This document shows, in pieces, positions 12,026 through 18,458 of a stretch of 27,564 nt of DNA; positions within the stretch are counted from its first letter, which is position 1; every line of letters begins with the position of its first letter. This DNA is from a virus. The stretch covers positions 1 to 27,564 of the IMG/VR virus record IMGVR_UViG_3300043570_001510; one strand, given 5' to 3'. The notes below the pieces were generated by a model that worked only from the letters and a program-made list of their open reading frames with translations, ran no database searches and was not told where the DNA came from. The position numbers and the translations under genes are program-made.

Positions 12026-12985
12026 ATGCCTTCCTTTGTTAGAAACACATCAGGTGGTAAAGCCATAAGCGGTGGAGCGTTGTCTCCACGCAATCGCCGT
12101 GGTAACACCAATCAAGTAGCGTCTTATTGGTCTGGTGGTGCATTAAATCCAACAGAACTTGAATATCTTGTTATTGCTGGAGGCGGTACAGGTGGTGGTG
12201 CGCTTGCTGGTGGTGGCGGTGGTGCAGGTGGATATCGTTCATCTGTTGTTGGTGCATCATCTGGTGGTGGTGCTTCCGCTGAAGCAAAACTGTCAGTGTC
12301 TGGTGGAACTTCATACACCGTAACAGTCGGTGGTGGCGGAAGTGATTCTGTTTTGGGTTCAATAACTTCAACTAAGGGTGGTAACTCGGTTGGAGAATTT
12401 GCTGGTGTAGCACCATCAGTTGGTGGTTCAGGTGGTGGTGGTTGTGGTGGTGAATGGTTTGGAACCAATCCTGGTCGTCCTGGTGCAGCAGGCACAGCGA
12501 ACCAAGGTTATGCTGGAGCAAATGGATATGTTCAAACTGGTGACGCTGGTGTGGGCGGCGGCGGTGGTGGTGCTGGTGGTGCGGGTTCTGGTAAAACAGG
12601 CGGTGCTGGTGTTTCGTCAAGCATTACGGGTTCCGCAGTCTTGCGTGGTGGTGGAGGCGGAGGTGGAGCCGACTATCGTGCTGGACAAAATGGTGGTTCT
12701 GGTGGTTCAGGTGGTGGTGGAAATGGTAGTCGTGGAACAAACGATGGTGGTTCTGGACAAACCTACGGAACTGATGGTTCTGTTAATACTGGTGGTGGTG
12801 GTGGCGGTTATGGTTATTGGGGTACTAACGCACAATCTGGTGGTTCTGGTGTAGTTATTATTCGTTATCCTGATAGTTTTGACAATCTAAGTTCTATTGC
12901 TGCTGGTTTGACATACACACTTACAACTACTGGTGGATTTAAGATTTATCAATTCACTGCTGGCACGGGATTGATTACAATATAA
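12026..12985 (+). CDS. Glycine-rich tail-fibre-like protein
   Basis: 319 residues. After a short head (NTSGGKAISGG) comes LEYLVIAGGGTGGG, then about 225 residues of dense Gly runs with Ala/Ser, then GGSGVVIIRYP and a C-terminal beta region (YTLTTTGGFKIYQFTAGTGLITI). The YLVVAGGGxGG...GGSGVVIIRYP...TGGxxxxxFxxxGT arrangement is that of Gly-rich phage tail/receptor-binding proteins, where Gly loops often bind the host surface. The coding DNA is rich in GGT repeats. The start ATG is the 3' arm of a CATC/GATG hairpin (12017-12027), with AAGG upstream. Confidence 0.75.
   Translation: MPSFVRNTSGGKAISGGALSPRNRRGNTNQVASYWSGGALNPTELEYLVIAGGGTGGGALAGGGGGAGGYRSSVVGASSGGGASAEAKLSVSGGTSYTVTVGGGGSDSVLGSITSTKGGNSVGEFAGVAPSVGGSGGGGCGGEWFGTNPGRPGAAGTANQGYAGANGYVQTGDAGVGGGGGGAGGAGSGKTGGAGVSSSITGSAVLRGGGGGGGADYRAGQNGGSGGSGGGGNGSRGTNDGGSGQTYGTDGSVNTGGGGGGYGYWGTNAQSGGSGVVIIRYPDSFDNLSSIAAGLTYTLTTTGGFKIYQFTAGTGLITI
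12173..12851 (+). repeat. GGT-rich low-complexity tract in the fibre gene
   Basis: Many imperfect GGT/GGC runs encode the polyglycine section. Such tracts are prone to slippage and recombination, so length variants are expected in the population. Confidence 0.8.
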
Positions 12986-13329
12986 TGGCACACTACGCAT
13001 TTCTTGACTCAAATAATGTTGTTACTGAAGTAATAACTGGTAAAGATGAAACCGAAGTACTTGATGGTTTAACCCCTGAAGAATGGTATGGAAACTTCCG
13101 TGGGCAGCGTTGTGTTCGCACTAGTTATAACAATAACATTCGTAAACAATATGCTGTTATTGGTGGATTTTACAATGAAGAAGCAGATGTGTTTGTTCGC
13201 CCACAGCCTTATCCATCTTGGTCTTTAGATGGCAATTATGATTGGCAACCACCAACTCCAAAACCAGATGGTTATTTTTACTGGGATGAAAGTTCGTTGT
13301 CATGGCTTACAGTCCCAGACGCTGGATAA
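12985..13329 (+). CDS. Virion/tail-associated protein (WxxTSYN-type)
   Basis: 114 residues beginning MAHYAFLDSNNVVTEVITG, then CVRTSYNNNIRKQYAVIGG, FYNEEADVFVRPQPYPSW and DGYFYWDESSLSW. The combination AxLDxNNxVxxVI...TSYN...RKxYAxIGxxYDxxxDxFxxPQPYPSW is a recurrent phage protein found near tail-fibre genes, especially in cyanophages; its function is not known to me. The start shares one base with the previous stop (TAATG), and the end overlaps the next gene by 28 bp. Confidence 0.7.
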   Translation: MAHYAFLDSNNVVTEVITGKDETEVLDGLTPEEWYGNFRGQRCVRTSYNNNIRKQYAVIGGFYNEEADVFVRPQPYPSWSLDGNYDWQPPTPKPDGYFYWDESSLSWLTVPDAG

Positions 13330-14687
13330 TCTTTGTTCCAGTAGCCATACTGGCGTTATGGTCAACAGTTGCTAAAGCGGATGCTTTGGGTGACTGGACT
13401 TTCAGCCAGTCACAAAACTGTGGTGGTTCAATAGAAGTAATTGATAACACTATAACTTTATATGGTCCTGATAATGGGACACAAGAGTTTGGTATGTGCG
13501 GTGGACAACCGCATTGGGTTAAGATTGAAACCACAATACCTGAAGATGTCTTTAGCGTTTCGTTTGATTGGTCTTATCAAACTAGGGATGGTTGGATTTA
13601 CGACCCACCACAATATGGTGTAAATGGTGTTTATACTTTGTTAACACAACAAAATCAGGCTTCGGGAACAAAAACAGTTACTGTTACTGCTGGTGATATA
13701 TTTACCTTTAGACAATATTCAACTGATACCTGCTGTCAGGCTGGTAATCTTACTATAGGTAATCTTTCATTATGGGAATTTACAACAACATCCACGACTT
13801 CAACACTGATGACAACTACTACTATTGTCCCCGAAACGACTGTCCTTGCCACCAGCACGACTTCTACGACAGTTCCAGAAACCTCAACATCAAGTACGAG
13901 TACAACGACCAGTACGACATCTACTTCAACTACGACAACCACATCAACAACAACGACAACGACTGAACCACCACAGGTTCCTACACCTGTTACACAGCCT
14001 CAAATAGTTCAGCCAGAACCCGTTGATACTTCTGTTCCTGTAGAGCCTGAAGAAACTGTGCCAGACACCACAGAGCCACCAGTAGAGGAAACCATTCCAG
14101 AGGAGATGCTTCCCGAAGAAACAACCACGACAGTTGAAGAAGAAACCACAACAACTGAACCAGAGACAATAACAACTGAAGCACCCGAAGATACTACCAC
14201 AACCTTAGAGCCAAATTTGGAGCCAAATTTAGAGCCATTGGCTGAGGAAGAAGTTCAGGCTTTGGTTGCTGAAGCAACCACTATTGAGGAGTTACAAGAA
14301 ATTTTTGAGGAGTTAACACCTGAACAAGTTGAACAGGTTGTTGATGAGATTCTGTCACAAGAAGAACCTAGTCAGGAGCAGGCTGTGGCTTTAGCCACAA
14401 GCCCAGAAGTTTTGTCTGTTATTAGCGTGGACAATGCTGAGAAGGTGTTTGAGGCGTTGCAGGTTGATGAGTTGACTGTTGAGCAGGTTTCTGAATTGAT
14501 TGAGGCTGTTCAATCTGCCCCTGAGGATATTCGTACACAGTTTGAAACCAGTATTGACATCTTTGCCTCGGACCTTGGTGATTATGTTCCTGTGGGGTCT
14601 AATATTCCTGTTGATACTCGTAGAACCCTTATTGCTGTTGCTGCTGGTGCAGCAATGGCTGCTGTTGGTTCTAGGAAGTTCCCGTAG
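13302..14687 (+). CDS. Secreted Thr-rich surface protein with C-terminal hydrophobic segment
   Basis: 461 residues. Probable signal peptide at 1-26 (cleavage after AKA), a Cys-containing beta-sandwich-like domain at 27-160 (Cys40, 66, 144, 145; FSVSFDWSYQTRDG, VNGVYTLLT, GDIFTFRQYSTD), then a Thr/Ser linker (161-222). A Pro/Glu/Thr region (to about 312) and a helical part (313-415) follow. The end is DYVPVGSNIPV, then TRRTLIAVAAGAAMAAVG, a likely membrane segment, and RKFP. This layout is that of an actinobacterial cell-envelope protein rather than a virion protein. It overlaps the previous gene by 28 bp and precedes the lysis genes. The role is unknown; envelope modification or lysis are possibilities. 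Confidence 0.7.
   Translation: MAYSPRRWIIFVPVAILALWSTVAKADALGDWTFSQSQNCGGSIEVIDNTITLYGPDNGTQEFGMCGGQPHWVKIETTIPEDVFSVSFDWSYQTRDGWIYDPPQYGVNGVYTLLTQQNQASGTKTVTVTAGDIFTFRQYSTDTCCQAGNLTIGNLSLWEFTTTSTTSTLMTTTTIVPETTVLATSTTSTTVPETSTSSTSTTTSTTSTSTTTTTSTTTTTTEPPQVPTPVTQPQIVQPEPVDTSVPVEPEETVPDTTEPPVEETIPEEMLPEETTTTVEEETTTTEPETITTEAPEDTTTTLEPNLEPNLEPLAEEEVQALVAEATTIEELQEIFEELTPEQVEQVVDEILSQEEPSQEQAVALATSPEVLSVISVDNAEKVFEALQVDELTVEQVSELIEAVQSAPEDIRTQFETSIDIFASDLGDYVPVGSNIPVDTRRTLIAVAAGAAMAAVGSRKFP
13782..13967 (+). repeat. ACN-repeat tract encoding the Thr/Ser linker
   Basis: Imperfect ACA/ACG/ACT/TCA codon repeats encode about 60 Thr/Ser residues. Low complexity; a likely site of length variation. 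Short direct repeats (CCAAATTT...) also occur downstream near 14211-14232. Confidence 0.75.
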
Positions 14688-14705
14688 AACAATTAGCCTA
14701 TTAGG

Positions 14706-14873
14706 GTGAAAAGGTTTTTTTCTGAGATTCATGGTCTTACTTGGACTTTGGCTGGAACAGGCATGGTTTTAATTACCTTGTCTGGCAATACCCGTTCTTT
14801 GGGTTGGCAAATTACCTTAGTAGCATTAACTGTACACCTTGTTGGTGTATTTATTAAGGAGAAAAATGAATAA
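14706..14873 (+). CDS. Small two-TM membrane protein, holin candidate
   Basis: 55 residues from a GTG at 14706 (KRFFSEIHGLTWTLAGTGMV). Two hydrophobic segments (about 10-27 and 32-51) are separated by a short polar turn (SGNTRSLGW) and followed by a charged tail (KEKNE). The stop overlaps the start of the next gene (ATG 14866) by 8 bp. Its position in front of a holin-like gene and two peptidoglycan hydrolases suggests a holin or antiholin. The SD is weak. Confidence 0.55.
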   Translation: MKRFFSEIHGLTWTLAGTGMVLITLSGNTRSLGWQITLVALTVHLVGVFIKEKNE

Positions 14874-15138
14874 GGCAAAAGACATTGCGGCAAGAATTGT
14901 TGCACTTTTTCTCACCAACGCCCTTGGCGTGGTGACTGGTGCTGCTGTTATTGCTCCAGACCTAGAAGTATGGAAGTCGGCTCTTATCGCTGGCGCAGTA
15001 TCCATTTTCAAGGTTGCGGAAGGTCTTGCAAAGGCAAGCATTGATGGTGTCCTGACAAGGGATGAAATTGATGCTGCGTTTGGTGCAAGCCCTAAGAAGA
15101 TTGCAGCAAAGAAAGTTTCTAAGGCTGTAGCAAAGTAA
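14866..15138 (+). CDS. Holin-like membrane protein
   Basis: 90 residues from ATG 14866, preceded by AAGGAG; this beats an earlier in-frame start. Two predicted membrane segments (about 10-31 and 37-53) are followed by ASIDGVLTRDEIDAAFG and a Lys-rich tail. The LTNALGVVTGAAVIAPDLEVWKSALIAG...DGxLTxxEI pattern resembles the r1t-type holins of actinophages. Expected role: timed permeabilisation of the inner membrane to release endolysin. The next gene, an M15 peptidase, starts on the last base of its stop (TAATG). Confidence 0.7.
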   Translation: MNKAKDIAARIVALFLTNALGVVTGAAVIAPDLEVWKSALIAGAVSIFKVAEGLAKASIDGVLTRDEIDAAFGASPKKIAAKKVSKAVAK

Positions 15139-15683
15139 TGAAATTGTTTATCACCCCCGTTAAATCTTGCCAGCATCTAAAAGGTAAAAAACCGTCTGAG
15201 GTTCTCCCTAGCATGCTTCGTAAGGTTTCGGGTGGTGGTAAATTAGAGTTGTGTGCGGCTGATGCGTGGGAAGCGATGGTTGCTGCTGCTAAGGTTGATA
15301 ACATAAAGTTATCTCCCAGTAGCGCAGGTGACATGTTCCGCAGTATTGCACAGCAGACCGCAGGTTTTGTTCAAAGATATCAGAAGGAACCTATTGAGGG
15401 TGCGGTGACACGCACTTGGAATGGTGTTAAATGGTATCTTAAAAAAGGTTTTGCACCTTTAGCGGCTCCTAATGATGACCCAAAGAATTGTTCTAAACAT
15501 ATGTTGGGTATTGCGGTGGATGTCGCTGGTGCTAATGGTAAGATTTTGGAATGGATGTTTAATAACATTGCTAAGTTTGGTTTTAGTTGGGAAGTAGTTC
15601 CCGCCGAACCTTGGCATATTCGTTATGTTGCAGGTGATGCTACACCTGAAGCCGTTGTGGCTTGGAAGGAATCTAGCAAGTAA
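15138..15683 (+). CDS. M15-family (VanY/D,D-carboxypeptidase-like) endolysin
   Basis: 181 residues. The C-terminal half carries the zinc-peptidase motif SKHMLGIAVDV (His121, Asp128) and AEPWHIRYV (Glu157 catalytic, His160), as in peptidase M15/VanY. The family cleaves D-Ala-containing peptide stems of peptidoglycan. The N-terminal 60 residues (CQHLKGKKPSEVLP...KLELCAADAWEAMVAAAK) are compact and of no known type. No signal peptide, consistent with holin-dependent release. Directly coupled to the holin-like gene by a one-base overlap. Confidence 0.85.
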   Translation: MKLFITPVKSCQHLKGKKPSEVLPSMLRKVSGGGKLELCAADAWEAMVAAAKVDNIKLSPSSAGDMFRSIAQQTAGFVQRYQKEPIEGAVTRTWNGVKWYLKKGFAPLAAPNDDPKNCSKHMLGIAVDVAGANGKILEWMFNNIAKFGFSWEVVPAEPWHIRYVAGDATPEAVVAWKESSK

Positions 15684-15692
15684 TATCCCCGA

Positions 15693-15710
15693 TGTGCAAT
15701 TGTTTGCACA
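15693..15710 (+). promoter_or_regulatory. 7-bp hairpin before the lysozyme-like gene
   Basis: Perfect stem TGTGCAA / TTGCACA with a 4-nt loop, a few bases upstream of AGGAAA and the ATG at 15722. It may be a weak terminator after the endolysin gene or may influence translation of the next gene. Confidence 0.35.
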
Positions 15711-15721
15711 GATAGGAAATT

Positions 15722-16153
15722 ATGAGGAAATTTTTTGTTATCTCATTAATTATTGGCATGTTTTTTTCACCGACCAGTGTTTCTGCAAAGAAACCACTGA
15801 ACCTCAGGTGTCCAGAAATGGAGGGCATTACTCGCATTATTGCAGATAGCGATAAAATGATTCTTCAAGTGGACTATATTATGTGGCGTGAATCAAGATG
15901 CGAACCTAAGAACATTAACCGTGCCGACCCTAATGGTGGTTCAGTTGGGTTGTTTCAAATCAACAAGTTTTGGTGTAAACCAAACAGATACACCAAACAG
16001 GGTTTCCTTCAGGATGCTGGTGTGTTAAGCAAATGCCATCAACTTTATAATCCTGTTGTCTCTGCTAAAGCCTTTATGGCTATTTATGATTATGCTCATA
16101 ATCGTTATGGTGATGGTTTCGGTCCATGGGGTGGTGAACCTAAGTGGATTTAA
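15722..16153 (+). CDS. Secreted lysozyme/transglycosylase-like protein
   Basis: 143 residues with a clear signal peptide (MRKFFVISLIIGMFF..., cleavage near 22 after SVSA). The mature part has YIMWRESRCEPKNIN (candidate catalytic Glu57), GGSVGLFQINKFWC and GFGPWGG, the layout of a lysozyme-like or transglycosylase (SLT) domain. Cys30, Cys60, Cys85 and Cys105 could form disulfides outside the membrane. Target would be peptidoglycan glycan strands. A signal peptide means export independent of a holin. AGGAAA precedes the ATG; the stop lies inside the TerL start region. Confidence 0.75.
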   Translation: MRKFFVISLIIGMFFSPTSVSAKKPLNLRCPEMEGITRIIADSDKMILQVDYIMWRESRCEPKNINRADPNGGSVGLFQINKFWCKPNRYTKQGFLQDAGVLSKCHQLYNPVVSAKAFMAIYDYAHNRYGDGFGPWGGEPKWI

Positions 16154-17742
16154 ACGCACTCATAAATGAAAAAGAGTGGAGGAAATGTCGTGGTCCTGAG
16201 AAAGCAACACTTGAAGAACAACTTCAGGCTTTCACATATTTTTGTGAAACTTTTTGGTGTATTAAACATCCTGAGAAGGGTCGTATAAAGTTTAATTTGC
16301 GTGACTCGCAAATTGACACAGTTAAAACTTGGATGTCAGAGCGTTACACAATTGTGTTGAAAGCCCGTCAGATTGGGTTCTCTACTTTGGCTGCCGCATA
16401 CGCTTTCTGGTTGGTGTTCTTTGCTCCTGACCGTTTTGTTGTTATGTTATCCCGTACCGAGCGTGAATCTGTAAAGTTGCTTGCCAAGAGCAAGTATGGT
16501 TACCGTTTTATTCCACAGTGGATGAAAGAGCGTGGACCTAGGCAAACCACTGACCATCAACTTAAAATGATGTTTGATAACGAGTCTGCTATTGAGTCGC
16601 TACCATCGGGCAGCGACCCTGCTCGTGGTGAGTCGGTGTATTTGGTTATTGTGGACGAGTGGGCGTTTTTGCCTAACCCTGAAGAAGCGTGGGCTTCTAT
16701 TGAACCTATTACCGATGTCGGTGGTCGTGTTGTTGGTTTGTCCACTGCTAATGGTTCGGGAAACTTTTTTCATCAACTGTGGGTTGGTTCGCAAACAGGG
16801 TCTAACAAGTTTAAAGGAATTTTTTATCCTTGGGATGCTGATGGTGAGCGTAACGAAGATTGGTATGAGGCTAAAAGCCGTAACATGCAATCTTGGCAGA
16901 TGCACCAAGAGTATCCACGCTTCCCTGAGGAAGCGTTCATCAAATCAGGTAACCCTGTTTTTGATATTGACATGCTGAACAGCATGGAACCAGAGGATGG
17001 TCATGTTGGTTACTATCATTTATATTCTGATGGTAATGGTGAGTTCCGTTTTCAAGAAAACGGTGAACTGGAAGTTTGGTCCCATCCTGAGACTGGTGGA
17101 ACATATGTGATTGGAGCCGATGTCGCTGAAGGACTTAGTTATGGTGACTACAGTTCCGCCCATGTGGTTGACGCAGCCACAGGTCTTGTGGTTGCCCATT
17201 GGCATGGACACATTGAGCCTGACTTGTTTGGTGAACTGTTGGCTGAAATTGGTTGGTGGTATAACACAGCGTTGTTGGGTATTGAAAGCAACAACCACGG
17301 TCTGACAACCTTAAAGGCTGCACAGAAGCATGGTTATAAGAATCTTTATAAACAACGCCGCCTTAATGCTGTCCGTGCTGACCCTAGTGATGTGTTGGGT
17401 TGGCGAACCACATCCTCTAGTAAGCCGTTGGCTATTGACGAACTTAGTGCCGCTATCCGTGATGAGGGTGTAATCATATTGTGTGCTAAGACTTTGGGCG
17501 AGTTGCGAACATTTGTTCGCAAGGAGAATGGTCGTATGTCTGGTAGCCCACATGACGACAGAATTATAAGTTTGGCTATCGCTAACCAGATGTTGAAGTA
17601 TGTGTGGTTGCCCGAATATCGTGGTGATGTTTCTTTGCCAAAAAATAGTTTAATGTGGTGGGAGCAACACCTTTTTAGTGGGCAAGGTGAGAATCGGATG
17701 TTTCTTGGTTCCCATAATGTGAGAAAACGAACACCTTTTTAA
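16144..17742 (+). CDS. terL: Terminase large subunit
   Basis: 532 residues with all expected parts. ATPase: Walker A KARQIGFST at 73-81, Walker B VYLVIVDEWAF with Asp171/Glu172, coupling motif GLSTANG near 198-204. RNase-H-like nuclease: Asp326 in VIGADVAEG, Glu381 in LLGIESNNHG, Asp471/Asp472 in SPHDDRIISLA. The protein cuts concatemers and drives DNA into proheads through the portal. The start is GTG 16144, overlapping the lysozyme-like gene by 10 bp. It is separated from the small subunit by fibre and lysis genes, an unusual order. Confidence 0.95.
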   Translation: MDLNALINEKEWRKCRGPEKATLEEQLQAFTYFCETFWCIKHPEKGRIKFNLRDSQIDTVKTWMSERYTIVLKARQIGFSTLAAAYAFWLVFFAPDRFVVMLSRTERESVKLLAKSKYGYRFIPQWMKERGPRQTTDHQLKMMFDNESAIESLPSGSDPARGESVYLVIVDEWAFLPNPEEAWASIEPITDVGGRVVGLSTANGSGNFFHQLWVGSQTGSNKFKGIFYPWDADGERNEDWYEAKSRNMQSWQMHQEYPRFPEEAFIKSGNPVFDIDMLNSMEPEDGHVGYYHLYSDGNGEFRFQENGELEVWSHPETGGTYVIGADVAEGLSYGDYSSAHVVDAATGLVVAHWHGHIEPDLFGELLAEIGWWYNTALLGIESNNHGLTTLKAAQKHGYKNLYKQRRLNAVRADPSDVLGWRTTSSSKPLAIDELSAAIRDEGVIILCAKTLGELRTFVRKENGRMSGSPHDDRIISLAIANQMLKYVWLPEYRGDVSLPKNSLMWWEQHLFSGQGENRMFLGSHNVRKRTPF

Positions 17743-17767
17743 CCTTAGGAACAGATTCAGTACTATT

Positions 17768-17989
17768 ATGATGTTCAAATGCACAAATTGTGACAAAACT
17801 TTTGCCTCAGACGAACTTCCCCGCAGGGGCGAGGTTTGTTTTGCATGTCATATTAAAACCGTCAGATTGGGATTCACTTATGGTAAAGAAGATTTTCATG
17901 GTCCTACTGTCGCTGAGCGTCAGCGTCAAACTGTGGAACAGGCTAAAATCAACGGGTACAACGCCGAGCCAGTTACGAACTGGATGTAA
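17768..17989 (+). CDS. Small zinc-finger protein, 73 aa
   Basis: 73 residues. CTNC near residue 5 and CFAC near residue 24 make a zinc-ribbon-like four-Cys site. The C-terminal half is helical and polar (AERQRQTVEQAKINGY). Two ATG codons stand in tandem at the start. Its upstream AGGAACA...TACTATTATG sequence resembles the leader at 11617-11642. Unknown function; it sits between TerL and a small membrane protein. Confidence 0.65.
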   Translation: MMFKCTNCDKTFASDELPRRGEVCFACHIKTVRLGFTYGKEDFHGPTVAERQRQTVEQAKINGYNAEPVTNWM

Positions 17990-17995
17990 TGAATC

Positions 17996-18202
17996 ATGCT
18001 TTCATCCGTATGGGTCCCAATCATCGTTGCCGTCATCATGGGACCAGTCGTGGTGGTCTTACAAAAACTTCGTAAAGAAAACACCGACCAACACGCACAA
18101 GGGCAAGTCCTTCTTCGGGTTATCGGGTCTAAGGTTGACAAAATAGGTAGCAAACTGGATAACCATATTGGTTGGCATGAAGGACAAAAAAATGGCGAGT
18201 AA
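17996..18202 (+). CDS. Small membrane protein with coiled C terminus
   Basis: 68 residues. An N-terminal hydrophobic helix (VWVPIIVAVIMGPVVVVL, about 5-22) is followed by a polar helical region (QVLLRVIGSKVDKIGSKLDNHIGWHEGQK). The layout resembles small phage membrane proteins near structural genes, such as DUF2746-like ones, but I cannot assign a family. GGATG precedes the ATG. The end overlaps the next gene by 11 bp. Confidence 0.6.
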   Translation: MLSSVWVPIIVAVIMGPVVVVLQKLRKENTDQHAQGQVLLRVIGSKVDKIGSKLDNHIGWHEGQKNGE

Positions 18203-18458
18203 AAAACGAGGAATAGATGACATCATCAAACCTATTAAAGGTGAGTTGCGTCTATATGTAAACAAATCTTTGAAATCCGCATATAAGGCTGGTAACACAA
18301 AGAAGGCTAGAGATAATGCTGTTTGGTGGGCTAAAGATGCTTACAAGGCTCATTATGGAACTACAAAAGGTTTTAGTCAGGCGTTTGAAAAGGCTGAGCG
18401 TGAACTCGCTGCCAAGCGTGTTGCCTCAAAGGCTAAGAATGTTAGAAGGACAAAATAA
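18192..18458 (+). CDS. Small basic protein with KKRGIDDI leader
   Basis: 88 residues from ATG 18192 (MASKKRGIDDI), chosen for AAGGAC 9 nt upstream over an in-frame TTG at 18168. Very basic and Ala-rich with predicted long helices (SAYKAGNTKKARDNAVWWAKDAYKAHYG). The N terminus shares the K-K-x-GIDDI motif with proteins encoded at 22744, 22980 and 23279. It may be an internal or DNA-associated virion protein; that is a guess from charge and position before the portal gene, which starts on the last base of its stop. Confidence 0.65.
   Translation: MASKKRGIDDIIKPIKGELRLYVNKSLKSAYKAGNTKKARDNAVWWAKDAYKAHYGTTKGFSQAFEKAERELAAKRVASKAKNVRRTK

Noticed and set aside
12124-12495. Minus-strand Pro-rich frame
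   Set aside because: Direct complement of the GGT-rich fibre coding sequence; low complexity explains the open frame.
17989-18075. 28-codon frame starting at a TAATG overlap
   Set aside because: His/Arg-rich without features and fully inside the overlapping membrane-protein gene, which has a clear hydrophobic helix.
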